Source: Candidatus Omnitrophota bacterium
Lineage (GTDB): Bacteria > Hinthialibacterota > Hinthialibacteria > OLB16
Direction: 5' to 3'
Length of the DNA: 64,000 nt
Assembly: GCA_020632575.1 (NCBI GenBank)
Contig: JACKFH010000002.1
Coordinates: forward strand, 248,001-312,000
Positions 18,418 through 28,204 of this stretch are shown here, piece by piece (positions within the stretch are counted from its first letter, which is position 1; the number at the start of each line of letters is the position of its first letter). A program made the position numbers and the translations under genes. A model generated the notes under the pieces. The model searched no databases, was not told where the DNA came from, and worked only from the letters and a program-made list of their open reading frames with translations.

Positions 18418-20004
18418 ATGCGCGCATTGTTTCGTTCGCCGACCGGATTGGGCGCCCTCCTGGTTGCGCTGGTTATTCTTGCCTATCTCCCATCGATCTT
18501 CTGCGGCTTCATTTGGGATGATGATGTCGGGATCATCAACAACGAGAACCTTCGAACCCTCGATGGCCTCGGCCGTATCTGGTCCGACCCCTCCAAAACT
18601 CCGCAAGGCCATTATTGGCCAATGGTTTACACCACCTTCTGGCTCGAATACCGACTCTGGGGATTGAACCCCGCGGGTTATCATGTCGTAAACATCCTCC
18701 TCCAAGCGATCAACAGCCTTTTCCTTTGGAGGCTGCTCCTCCGGTTGGAGGTTCCCGGCGCATGGTTTGTCGCCGCACTGTTCGGAGTTCACCCCATCCA
18801 AGTCGAATCGGTGGCTTGGATTATCGAAAGAAAGAATCTGCTTTGTGGCTTCTTTTCTTTGTCGACCGTCCTCTTGTTTATGATGTTCATGGCCAAGAAA
18901 TCCTGGACCGCTTATATCGGAGCGATAGTCCTCTTCGTGTTTGCCATGCTGAGCAAATCCAGTGCATTCTCTCTGCCTTTCGTGCTCATCATCCTGGTCG
19001 GGTGGCGCTATCCCAAGGAGTTCTTGAAACGATATTGTTGGACTCTTCCATTTCTTGCGATCGGGACAGTTATCGCGTGGTGGGATGTCTCGCTTGTTCA
19101 AAAGAAAGAGGTGATCGAACATGGACTCTCATGGTTCGACCGTCTGGTTATTTCAGGAAAGGCCTTTTGGTTTTATCCGTTCAAGATCCTCATTCCCGCC
19201 AACTTCGTTGCGGTCTACCCCAAATGGGAGGTCGAGTCTTTTTCCAAGATCGATCTCGTCTGGCCGATCTCGGTCACCTTGGTCGGAATGCTGTTATTGG
19301 CGTTGGCCTGGAAAGGAAGGCCGGGAGTTCTTACCGCGTATGCCCTATACGCTGTCCTCCTTGCTCCCACTGTCGGCTTCGTCGATTTTGGGTTCATGGC
19401 GCTCTCCTTCGTGGCGGACCGATTTGTCTATCTCGCCTGCATTCCCCTGTTCGCATTGGTGGTCGGTGGGATGAGGATGGTGATTCAACAGTCGGGCAAC
19501 CGAGGATTCTGGCAAATCGTTATTGGCGGACTTCTCGGGGTCCTCGTCCTCTTTTCAGCGATCCAATGCCGGGTTTACAAAAATCAGGAAACACTTGTAC
19601 GGCACAATCTGAAAAAATATCCGGAAGCCTGGATTGTCCGCTACAATTTCGCCATCGATCTTGCTTCATTGGAACGCTACGACGAAGCGGTCGAACAGTA
19701 CGAAAAACTGATTTTATCGAAACCCGATTTTATCGATGCTCGAAACAACCTCGGCACGCTTTGGGTTCGTCTAGGTCAACCCGAGAAAGCCGAGAAACAG
19801 TTCCTTGAGATCCTGAGGATCGACCCGGATAACGCACGGGCCTATCAGAATCTGGGGGTTCTCCAAGCGCGGAGGGGAGATTTCCAAGCCGCCCTCCAAA
19901 ACTATCGCCGGTCCCTAGCCATCGATCCCGGCAACGAATCGGTCAAGGAAGCGATTTCCGGGCTCACTCGCCGCCTAGAACTAAATGAAAAAAACTCTCC
20001 ATGA
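18418..20004 (+). CDS. TMTC-like membrane glycosyltransferase-type protein with C-terminal TPRs
   Basis: 528-residue protein with about ten membrane helices followed by tetratricopeptide repeats. The first external loop holds FIWDDDVGIINNENLRTLDG, the acidic W-D-D-D motif of GT-C fold and TMTC-type O-mannosyltransferase relatives, followed by HYWPMVYTTFWLEYRLWGL and a second loop GVHPIQVESVAWIIERKNLL, also typical. From about residue 425 three TPR units follow (EAWIVRYNFAIDLASLERYD, DARNNLGTLWVRLGQPEKAE, RAYQNLGVLQARRGDFQAAL). The start ATG 18418 follows GGAGGAGG. It probably transfers a sugar from a lipid carrier to an exported protein, but no substrate is indicated. It is transcribed divergently from the pseudopilin. 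Confidence 0.78.
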   Translation: MRALFRSPTGLGALLVALVILAYLPSIFCGFIWDDDVGIINNENLRTLDGLGRIWSDPSKTPQGHYWPMVYTTFWLEYRLWGLNPAGYHVVNILLQAINSLFLWRLLLRLEVPGAWFVAALFGVHPIQVESVAWIIERKNLLCGFFSLSTVLLFMMFMAKKSWTAYIGAIVLFVFAMLSKSSAFSLPFVLIILVGWRYPKEFLKRYCWTLPFLAIGTVIAWWDVSLVQKKEVIEHGLSWFDRLVISGKAFWFYPFKILIPANFVAVYPKWEVESFSKIDLVWPISVTLVGMLLLALAWKGRPGVLTAYALYAVLLAPTVGFVDFGFMALSFVADRFVYLACIPLFALVVGGMRMVIQQSGNRGFWQIVIGGLLGVLVLFSAIQCRVYKNQETLVRHNLKKYPEAWIVRYNFAIDLASLERYDEAVEQYEKLILSKPDFIDARNNLGTLWVRLGQPEKAEKQFLEILRIDPDNARAYQNLGVLQARRGDFQAALQNYRRSLAIDPGNESVKEAISGLTRRLELNEKNSP

Positions 20005-20122
20005 CTCCTGGCTTGGTTTTCGACCTCGGTTGGCCCAAAATCCCGCGCTCGGAGTCTCGGCTAGGAAGTTTCGAGGAACCCAGGAGGGAGACGCTCCCGA
20101 TAGGGGGAATCGGTCAAATCAG

Positions 20123-20140
20123 GCCTTAATGAAGCCTTAA
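20123..20140 (+). promoter_or_regulatory. 11-base-spaced direct repeat upstream of the sensor kinase
   Basis: GCCTTAA occurs at 20123-20129 and again at 20134-20140, an exact 11-base period. OmpR/PhoB-family regulators bind such head-to-tail repeats. The sites lie 28 bases upstream of the ATG at 20168. Binding is inferred; the repeat itself is seen. Confidence 0.35.
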
Positions 20141-20167
20141 CGATTCTCCAATAAACACCCCGGGAGC

Positions 20168-21968
20168 ATGAGAAAAATTCGACTCATTTGGCAGATCTTT
20201 CCCCCTTACCTGATCCTAACCCTGGGCGTGGTCGTTTCAGTCACCTGGTTCGCCTCCTCCTCGATCCATGAGTTCTATCTGGAGCAGACCGAGGATGAAC
20301 TCGACATTTTGGCCCGTCTGGCCATCCAGCAGATTCCCAAACCGGTGAGTTCAGACAACATCGAGGCGATCGATCGATTTTGCGAGAAGTTTGGAGACAC
20401 TGCGGCGATCCGTTTGACCGTAGTCGACAAGAGCGGCGTGGTGTTAGGCGACTCCGATGAGGACCCGTTGAAGATGGAAAACCATCTCAAACGCCCCGAA
20501 ATTCAGGCGGCCCTAAAGGAGGGAGTCGGTCGATCGACGCGGTTCAGTCATACGGTCGACACCGAGATGATGTATGTCGCCCTTGATTTTACCGACGAGA
20601 GTGGAAACACCATTGCAGTAATACGCCCCTCGATTTCCATCAGCGAAATCGATCATGTCCTATCTGGGATGTACCAGAAGGTTTTGGTGGGGGCGCTGGT
20701 TCTTGCTGGACTGGCTGTTGCCATTAGTTGGTGGATTAGTCGATATATCACTCACCCTCTCGGTGACCTCCGGAAGGGGGTGGATCGTTTTGCTCGCGGA
20801 GATTTTGATAAGAAACTCCCGGTGCCAGCCACCGCCGAAATCGCCGAGCTTGTGATCGCGGCCAACAAGATGGCCGATCAACTTGATGATCGCATCGAAA
20901 TGGTCGAATCCCAGCGAAGCGAACTTGAGGCGGTCTTCACCAGCATGGTCGAGGGAGTGATCGCGGTGGATATGGATTACCGGTGTCTCAACATGAACCG
21001 GGCCGCTTCGCATTTTCTTGGAGTCTCGCTCCCAAAAGTTCTCGGGAAACGGATCGACTCTTTTGTTCGCAACGAGGAACTTTTTGAACTCCTGAATCGT
21101 TCAATGGAAAGTCGGGAGGTGACCGAACGGGACATTACGCTTGTGTCCGGCGTTGAGGAACGGATCTACCAAGTTCGTGGGACGCTCCTCCATGACGCCA
21201 GCCGCAACGAGATCGGCGTCCTCCTGGTGTTCAATGATGTCACCGATCTGCGAAAACTCCAAAGTCTAGGGAAGGAGTTTGTGGCCAATGTCTCCCACGA
21301 GATTAAAACTCCGATCACCTCGATTCGAGGATTTCACCGAAACGCTTCTCGATGGGGCCAAGGAAGATCCCGAGGACACCGAACGATTCCTGACCATTGT
21401 GATGAAACAGGCTCGGAGACTGGAGGCGATCGTCGAGGATCTGCTTAGCCTTTCCCGCCTCGATCAATCCGATGAGGCCGACACGAACCTTCTCGAGGAC
21501 TGCAACCTGGAACCGCTGGTCTCCTCCTGTATTCAAGGTTTCGAACAACAGGCCGCTGAAAAGTCGATCAAAATCGAGTTTCAATCCCCCCCGGAGTATT
21601 GGGTCCAGGCGAATTCGAACCTGCTTGAACAGGCGCTTGGAAACCTCATTGACAACGCGATCAAGTACAGCGAACCGGACCGGGGAATTCAAGTGACCAT
21701 TGAGGAGGTTGAAAACGAGGCGGTGGTTTCCGTTCGTGACCAAGGGATCGGCATTCCGGAAGAGCATTTCCCCCGGCTTTTCGAACGGTTCTATCGAGTC
21801 GAAAAGGGACGTTCTCGGAAACTAGGCGGCACCGGCCTCGGGCTCGCCATTGTCAAACACATCGCTAAACTCCACCTCGGGCGAGTTTCGGTCCAAAGTG
21901 TCCATGGCAAAGGCAGCACCTTTTCGATCCACTTGCCCAAGGGGTCCTTCACCCGGCACGAGGACTGA
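20168..21968 (+). CDS. PhoR-like sensor histidine kinase, one frameshift
   Basis: About 600-residue membrane kinase. A first helix (YLILTLGVVVSVTWFA), a periplasmic sensor domain of about 130 residues, and a second helix (VLVGALVLAGLAVAISWWIS) are followed by HAMP (RYITHPLGDLRKGVDRFARG), a PAS domain (LEAVFTSMVEGVIAVDMDYR), the phosphoacceptor box NVSHEIKTPITSIRGF and the ATPase with N box NLIDNAIKYSE, G1 VRDQGIGIPEE and G2 GGTGLGLAIVKHI. One extra T at 21332-21334 splits the frame just after the H box; removing it gives RGFTETLLDGA. The architecture matches PhoR. No response regulator gene is adjacent in the window, so the pair is either split or encoded elsewhere. Confidence 0.87.
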
Positions 21969-22016
21969 TCCCGATTCCCCCTTTCCAACGATTCCCGCCT
22001 CAAGTCTAATCGAAAC

Positions 22017-24233
22017 ATGATTCGTGCCCTCGTTTTATTGACTTTTCTTGTCTCCACCGCATTCGCTCAAGACGAGGGCTTGCCTTCGTACCTCGATCAG
22101 GCCTCTTCCTCGGACGTCGATGGCGCCACCGCGGAATTGCCATCCCTCGATGTCGCTATCGAACCCTTTCAACCCAATCCCATTTCCTTCCCCGGATTAG
22201 TCCAGAGGATCTGGAGCATGGATTTCTCTCATAACTCGACCATTGATGTTCGAGTGGTCCCTCGAGCCGCGGTCTATGTTGGCAGAAGGAGAGACCGTTT
22301 CCCCATTCCTTCCCCCCGGGCCGTTCGGATTCGAGATGGAGGGGGTCCTTGAGTTCGAGAATCGAGCGGAATACGAGATCCGCGCCGAAGGGACCGGGAA
22401 AGCCCGTGTCGAGGTCCATGGCGAACTCGCCTTTGAGGCGACTGGGGAGAATCTCGAAGGGGGAACGGTCCACCGGCTCTTGTTTGAAAGGGGCGCTCAC
22501 CCCATCCGCATCCGCTATGAGGGACCCGCGAAGGGCAATTCGGTCTTTCGGCTCTTGTGGTCTTCCGAGACTTTTTCCGAGGAGCCGATTTCTTCGGAAT
22601 TTCTCTTCCATGATTTTGTCGCGGAGGATCTGAAACGCGCGAATCTCATCCGCCTCGGCAGAGATTCGGTCGCCAAATACCGCTGCTTCGAGTGCCACCA
22701 CTGGGAAGGTTTGGGCATGAAGAATCGCATGCCCGAACTCGACCGGGACGCCCCCGATTTTGAGGGCATCGGTTCCCGTTATCGCGGGGAGTGGCTCATC
22801 AAAAGATATTGTCGCCACACTCCACTGGAATCGACCGGGAGATGCCCACCCTTCTCCACCCGCACATCCGAAAGGAAGCGACCGAAGAGGCGCGACTCAT
22901 CGCCTCTTACCTCGGGACGATGGTGGACTCCGAACCCTCGGAGGCGGTCTTGGATTCCACCTCCGCCCTCGATGGGGAAAGTCTATTTGCCGAGCAGAAC
23001 TGCAACGCTTGTCACCTCGCGCCAAACGAAGAGCCCGAGGAAGACGACGATCGATATCCCTTGGCAGGTTTGAGTCAAAAGTGGAAGCGTCCCGCTTTGG
23101 TGAATTTCCTCCAGAAGCCGGACCGCCATTACGCGTGGATTCGCATGCCCGATTTCGATCTCACCTCTTCGGAGGCTCGATCCCTGACGGCTTACCTCAT
23201 GCCTTCAGAAGAACAGGATGAGGCCCCGACACCAAAACCCGATGAAATCGAGCGGGGCAGGGAGCTCTTCGAGGAAAACCATTGCTTGCAGTGTCATGCT
23301 CTCTCCCGGTGGGAGACCGCTCCCCCGCCCAGCCTCGATTGGACGGTCTCCGACCTTGGATGCCTCGACGCCTCTCCCGAATTGGAGAGCCAAGCGCCGA
23401 ATTTTCACCTCACCCCCGAGGAACGGGAGGGACTCCTTCTATTTCTTCACGAAAGTCTCGATTCCCTCAATCAATTCGTCCCGGCCGAATTCGCCCAACG
23501 TCAGATGGAACAGTTGCGATGCGCGAGCTGCCATGAGGGCAAGGTCGAGAAGGTGGAGGAGGTCGGTTGGGAGAGTTTTGTCTCCCTCGGGGCGATGTTG
23601 AACGAGAAAAAAACGACCGCCCAAGAAGCCGAGGAGGATTTTGAAGATTTTGAGGACTTTGAGGAGGACTTATCCGATTTCCCGGTCGAGGCCACCATCA
23701 GCGAGCACCAAGTCCTTCCTACCTTGGTCTGGGCGGGGGAAAAACTTCGAGCCGACTGGATGGAAGAACTCCTGAATGGGTCACTCGATCGTAAAACGCG
23801 AGACCTCATGCCCACGCGGATGCCCGCGTTCCGGTCGATCGCCGTCCCGATGACCCGAGGTCTCTCCCAGTCTCATGGTCTCCCCGAGGCTTCACCGAGA
23901 TTATCCGAACCGGATCCCTCGCTGGCGGAGATTGGCAAGGAACTTGTCCTTGATCCACCCGGTTTGAATTGTATCGCCTGCCACCCCATCGGGGACCGCC
24001 CCGCCGGGTCGGGGAACCAGGGCTCCTCGATCAACCTCGAGTTCGCCCCTCACCGTCTCCGTCGTCCTTTTTTTGAGCTCCTTCTAAGGAATCCGCAGCG
24101 TTTTCAACCGGGGTCGCCGATGCCCCAATTCATCTATGAAAACGGTCAATCCGCCGCTCAGTCTTTCTTCGAAGGGGATGGAAGGAAGCAAATCGAGGCC
24201 ATCTGGAACTATCTGATTTCCATTGAGGATTAG
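22017..24233 (+). CDS. Secreted PA14-like/multi-haem cytochrome c protein, two frameshifts
   Basis: About 740 residues. The signal peptide MIRALVLLTFLVSTAFAQ is followed by a PA14-like beta sandwich (VSPFLPPGPFGFEMEGVLEF, IRYEGPAKGNSVFRLLWSS) and then five haem-binding CXXCH sites: CFECH, CNACH, CLQCH, CASCH and CIACH. Methionine-bearing segments such as WIRMPDFDLTSSEA and PTRMPAF could be distal ligands. A striking acidic repeat, AEEDFEDFEDFEEDLSDF, lies between the fourth and fifth haems. Frame breaks are an extra T near 22279 and a missing A in the AAAA at 22801-22804. Such PA14-cytochrome proteins are common in Planctomycetes-like bacteria and are thought to link carbohydrate handling with periplasmic electron transfer. 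The partner is unknown. Confidence 0.8.
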
Positions 24234-24277
24234 TGCCATTCAGCCAAAATTTGAGTTTTCCTTGGATAAACCGATCA

Positions 24278-24306
24278 TTGACAGTAAGGAAATGAGCTTT
24301 TATCCT
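24278..24306 (+). promoter_or_regulatory. Candidate sigma-70 promoter
   Basis: TTGACA (24278-24283), 17-base spacer, TATCCT (24301-24306, four of six consensus bases). It would give a leader of about 165 bases for the gene at 24477. A second TTGACA at 24422 lacks a good -10. Confidence 0.4.
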
Positions 24307-24476
24307 AAATTTTTTAGGAACCAATTTCCCAAACAAGCAAATCCGCCCAGTAAACTCGATTTACCATCCTCATATTCCGTTACTTAATCGATGGCGGTTC
24401 GATTTCATTGGGAAGCATAATTTGACAAAACTGACGGTGTATTGTTTGAACGCGTCAGAAATGAAGGAGAAATCCC

Positions 24477-25363
24477 ATGACCCTAAGTAGAGTGCTGACA
24501 TTGCTGATGGCTTCCAGCCTCATGGTTTCGGTGGCCGCCATCGCTGAGGAAGGCTGGGTGGAGTCCTCGCCTGTCCCCGAAAACCAAGGGACCACCGAGA
24601 CTCTTGCGCCCGCTCCTTCGGCTCAAACTAGCGCTCAAATTCCCCCGAGGAGAGAAAATACTATTTTCTCTTCTTTTTCCGTGAGCAGAACTCTCAAACC
24701 GACAGCATGTGGAAGGTTTTTCAAGCCGCGATGACTCAGGCCGGCGATCGCGCCAACTGGAAGGCGGTCAATTTGAACGATCCTGCCTCGCAGTCCCTGG
24801 TTCAAACTTACAATCTGGGAAATCCGGTGACACCGCTGGTGCTTTCCATCGCCCCCAATGGCGCGATCATGGGAGTCTTCCCCGAGACTTTCACCCAAGA
24901 ACAATTGCTCGCCTCGTTCGGCACACCGGGGCAAGAGGCCTGCCAGAAATCCCTCATCCAAGGGAAAATGGTCCTCCTCTGCCTCCAGAACGATCAGACA
25001 CAGTTTAACCAACAAGCCCTTTCCGGGGTTCAATCCTTCATCACCGATCCACGGTTCAACAACTATGCCGAGGCGGTCAAGATCGATCCATCCGATCCCG
25101 CCGAAGCTCCTTTCATGCAGAATCTAAACATCGATCCCAACTCAAGGACTGCGATGACCGTCATGATGACTCCTCCCGGAGTTCCGGTTTCCACTTTTAC
25201 CGGTGGAACCACGAAAAACTCTTTTGTGAACGAGCTCAAGATGGAGGGGGGATGTGGAGCCGACTGCAAATGTCTTGAAAGCGTTCCAGCCGGCGGCGAT
25301 AGCAAGCCAGTTCTTTCGAAGTTTTTCAGCAAGATTTCCGGCAAATTCCGGAATTCGGGCTGA
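24477..25363 (+). CDS. Secreted thioredoxin-fold-like protein, one frameshift, function unknown
   Basis: About 295 residues. AAGGAG precedes ATG 24477. The signal peptide is LTLLMASSLMVSVAAIAEEG, then a Pro/Thr/Ser-rich linker. The body has a thioredoxin-like order: FFREQNSQTDSMWKVF where a CXXC helix would be, then NWKAVNLNDPASQSLVQTYN and the cis-proline strand NPVTPLVLSIAPNGAIMG. The active-site cysteines are missing; the only cysteine-rich spot is the tail GGCGADCKCLE. A missing T in the T-run at 24674-24678 separates the signal peptide from the body; restoring it joins ENTIFS to FFREQ. A strong terminator follows. A redox role is unlikely without CXXC, and a binding or chaperone role is only a guess. 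Confidence 0.6.
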
Positions 25364-25391
25364 CCTTCGTCTGTCCAACCTGATAGAACCC

Positions 25392-25427
25392 AGAAAGGGG
25401 AGGGATGCGAGAATCCTTCCCCTTTCT
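25392..25427 (+). terminator. Strong intrinsic terminator
   Basis: AGAAAGGGGAGGGAT (25392-25406) pairs with ATCCTTCCCCTTTCT (25413-25427): 15 pairs with one G-U, and a six-base loop. It closes the thioredoxin-like gene; the flanking A/T content would also allow it to work for the other strand. Confidence 0.75.
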
Positions 25428-25512
25428 TATTGGAGTCTCAAAAGTCAACCCCTCTCTCTTTTTTTTAATTCAGCCTGATTGAGATCGGTTGAAAAAATGA
25501 AATAATAGGATC

Positions 25513-26289
25513 ATGAGTTTCTTGTACGGAATGTTGGCCCTGGCTCTCGTGTTCGTCCTGCTTGAACGGATCGACCCATGGCGGCGACAGCGATTGTGGC
25601 GAGACAAGATCGGACAGGATCTGTTTTACCTCCTCATGAATGGCTACCTGATGGGGATGCTGGCCTATTGGTTTCTCTATTGGGTCGATGGATCTCTTCT
25701 TCCCCAAAGGGTTACGGAACTGATTTCCCTCGGACTGGTCTCCGAATGGCCAGTTTGGGGCCAATTCATTGTCGTTTTTTTCCTGATCGATTTTGTCCAG
25801 TGGTGCATCCACAATCTCCTTCACCGAGTCCCTTTTCTCTGGGAGTTCCATAAGACTCATCACTCCATCGAGGAGATGGACTGGATCGGGCAGATGAAAT
25901 TCCACTGGATGGAGTGGATTGTCTACAAGAGTCTGCTTTTCTTCCCGTTCACCCTGCTCGATGTCGCCCCGGGCGTGGTTTTCGCTTCCGGGTTGCTCAC
26001 TCTGGCCATCGGTTTCTTCAACCACTCCAACATCGACATCGATATCGGGCCGCTAAGATACTTTTTCAACAACCCCAGGATGCACATCTGGCATCACACC
26101 CACCCCGATTGCGGCCCGACCCTATGCAACTTTGGCCTGAACCTATCCCTTTGGGATTGGATCTTTGGAACCGCCTATCAACCCGAGGGGAAATTCCCCG
26201 AGAGGATAGGGCTTGCCGAGGAGGACCGTTTTCCCGATTCTCTCTGGGCTCAGCTCATTTATCCGTTGCGACTCAAGAAAGGTGAATGA
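25513..26289 (+). CDS. Fatty acid hydroxylase/sterol desaturase family membrane protein
   Basis: Di-iron membrane oxygenase of the fatty acid hydroxylase superfamily, 258 residues. The histidine clusters that bind the metals are present and correctly spaced: HNLLH, then HKTHHS about 25 residues later, FNHSN, and finally HIWHHTHP. Four to five membrane helices surround them (MLALALVFVLLE, FIVVFFLIDFV, GVVFASGLLTLAIGF). Bacterial relatives hydroxylate or desaturate lipids, carotenoids or sterol-like substrates; this member's lipid is unknown. The start given is ATG 25513, with AATAATAGGA just upstream. It ends nine bases before the M3 peptidase gene, so the two may share a transcript without a functional link. 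Confidence 0.87.
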   Translation: MSFLYGMLALALVFVLLERIDPWRRQRLWRDKIGQDLFYLLMNGYLMGMLAYWFLYWVDGSLLPQRVTELISLGLVSEWPVWGQFIVVFFLIDFVQWCIHNLLHRVPFLWEFHKTHHSIEEMDWIGQMKFHWMEWIVYKSLLFFPFTLLDVAPGVVFASGLLTLAIGFFNHSNIDIDIGPLRYFFNNPRMHIWHHTHPDCGPTLCNFGLNLSLWDWIFGTAYQPEGKFPERIGLAEEDRFPDSLWAQLIYPLRLKKGE

Positions 26290-26298
26290 TCGTTTGTC

Positions 26299-28034
26299 AT
26301 GAAGGCTCAAATCTGGAAAAGCCGAGGTTCGAAGGAATTCCCACGTAAATTCGTTCCCAAAGAGGTCGATTTGGGAGACTGGGAAAGAATTGAACCTCTC
26401 TTCAAGAACCTGCTCGAGAGAGATTTGGAGACCAAGAAACAGATCGAGAAATGGCTCAAAGATCTTTCCGAACTCGAGGCGTGCCTCGATGAGGAGGGCT
26501 CTCGCCGTTACATCTTGATGACCTGCAACACCACCGACGAGGAACTGGAGAAGGCGTACCTCCATTTCATCACCGAGGTTGAACCCAAACTCAAACCTTA
26601 CTCGGACAAACTGAACCGGAAATACCTCGAGTCGCCTGCGCGAAAGAAACTCGATCCCGAGCGCTATCTCGTCTATGACCGTGATATCGAGAATGATGTC
26701 AAACTCTTTCGGGAGGAAAATGTCCCGCTTCAGACTGAGGACGATAAACTCCGTCAACAGTACCAAAAACTCTGCGGCTCCCTCACTGTTCAGTTCGATG
26801 GTGAAGAGCGGACCATGCCCCAGATGCGAAAGTATCTCGAGGTCACCGACAGGTCGATCCGGAAAGATGCCTGGACCAAAACCTCGGAACAATATTTGAC
26901 GCATAAGGATGAGTTTGACACCATCTACGACAAACAAATCGAACTTCGAGACCAGATCGCGAAGAATGCGGGGTTCCCGAACTATCGGGATTACATCCAT
27001 CTCGCCAAATCGAGGTTCGATTACACCCCCGAGGATTGTTACGCTTTCCATGCGGCGGTGGAGGAGCTGATTGTCCCCATCAATCGAAAACTGGCCCAAC
27101 GTCGCAAGGAAAACCTCGGAGTCGATATTCTTCGCCCGTGGGATCTTCAGGTCGATGAAAAGGGGCGCGATCCGCTCCGTCCATTCGAGACCGGCCCGGA
27201 GCTCGAGGAGGGGGTCCACAAGATGTTCTCGAACATCGATCCCGAACTGGCCGAGCAATTCGCCCTGATGCGAAACAATTCTCTCCTCGACCTGGAAAGT
27301 CGGAAAGGCAAAGCCCCAGGCGGATATCAATGCGGTCTGGAAGAGGTTCGGTATCCCTTCATCTTCATGAACGCGGCGGGAACCGACAGCGATGTCTTCA
27401 CCCTGCTCCACGAGGGCGGTCATGCTTTTCATTCCTTTGCCTGTCGCGAGGACCCCATGACCACCTATCGCAACCCCCGTTGGAATTCGCCGAGGTGGCC
27501 TCGATGAGCATGGAGCTTTTTGGTCTCGATTTTCTTGGGGAGTTTTACAGCGATGAGGAAGCGCGGCGATCGCGTGAGTCCACCCTCGAGGGCATCCTCA
27601 AGGTTCTGGCGTGGATCGCCACGATCGATGCATTCCAGCACTGGGTTTATCTCAATCCCCACCACTCACGGGAGGAGCGAAAGGATTTTTGGCTCTCTCT
27701 CCAGGATCGGTTTGGATCGGGAGTCGATTGGACGGGGTTCGAGGACGCCAAAGCCCATGCTTGGCATCGCCAACTTCACCCATTCACCGTCCCGTTCTAT
27801 TACATCGAGTACGGCATCGCGCAACTGGGCGCCCTGCAACTCTGGGTCTGCGCCCTCGATGATCTTGCGGCGGCGGTGGCCGATTACAAAGAGGCGCTCA
27901 CTCTGGGCGGGTCGCGTCCACTCCCCGAGCTCTTTGCCAAAGCCGGCATCCGTTTCGGTTTCGACAAGGAGACAGTCGGCCCATTGAGTGAACGCTTGAT
28001 CGACGCCCTGGATCTAAACGGAGTCGCAACCTAA
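26299..28034 (+). CDS. M3-family oligoendopeptidase (PepF-like), one frameshift
   Basis: About 578-residue zinc metallopeptidase that cleaves oligopeptides in the cytoplasm; no signal peptide. The HExxH site is TLLHEGGHAFHSFACRE, followed by the third zinc-ligand segment EFAEVASMSMELFG, where Glu 24-28 residues later coordinates zinc, as in M3 enzymes. The helical N-terminal lobe precedes it and the FYYIEYGIAQLGALQLW segment follows. The run CCCCC at 27474-27478 lacks one C; adding it changes NPRWNSPRW to NPPLEFAEVAS and restores the whole C-terminal third. The ATG at 26299 has an AGGTGAATGA context only. Both halves are fully conserved, so the break looks like a base-call error. Confidence 0.88.
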
Positions 28035-28048
28035 ATCCGCTGAGTCCT

Positions 28049-28186
28049 GGTTCGAGATTCCCTTCTCGAACCCACTTACGCAGGAATCCCTTCCTGCCTT
28101 TGAGGGTGTGGTGAGATGTCCCCATTGGGGCCAAGAGGAGGAAGGGATTCCTCCGAGAGGTGCGCCGAGAAAGGAATCTCGGCGCA
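28049..28186. repeat. Cluster of three strong hairpins between peptidase and lyase genes
   Basis: Three perfect inverted repeats lie in 138 bases: GGTTCGAGA/TCTCGAACC (28049-28072, loop TTCCCT); AGGAATCCCTTCCT at 28082-28095 with its complement at 28139-28152; and TGCGCCGAGA/TCTCGGCGCA (28161-28186, loop AAGGAA). The motif GGAATCCC recurs in all of them, and the first and third loops share four complementary bases. The third ends seven bases before the Shine-Dalgarno of the lyase gene. Confidence 0.6.
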
Positions 28187-28204
28187 GGCGTTTAAGGAGT
28201 TCTA

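Noticed and set aside
26143..27432. 429-residue minus-strand open frame opposite the M3 peptidase
   Set aside because: Antisense shadow: the plus-strand frame carries the HExxH peptidase motifs, and the minus-strand product has no recognisable domain or start context.
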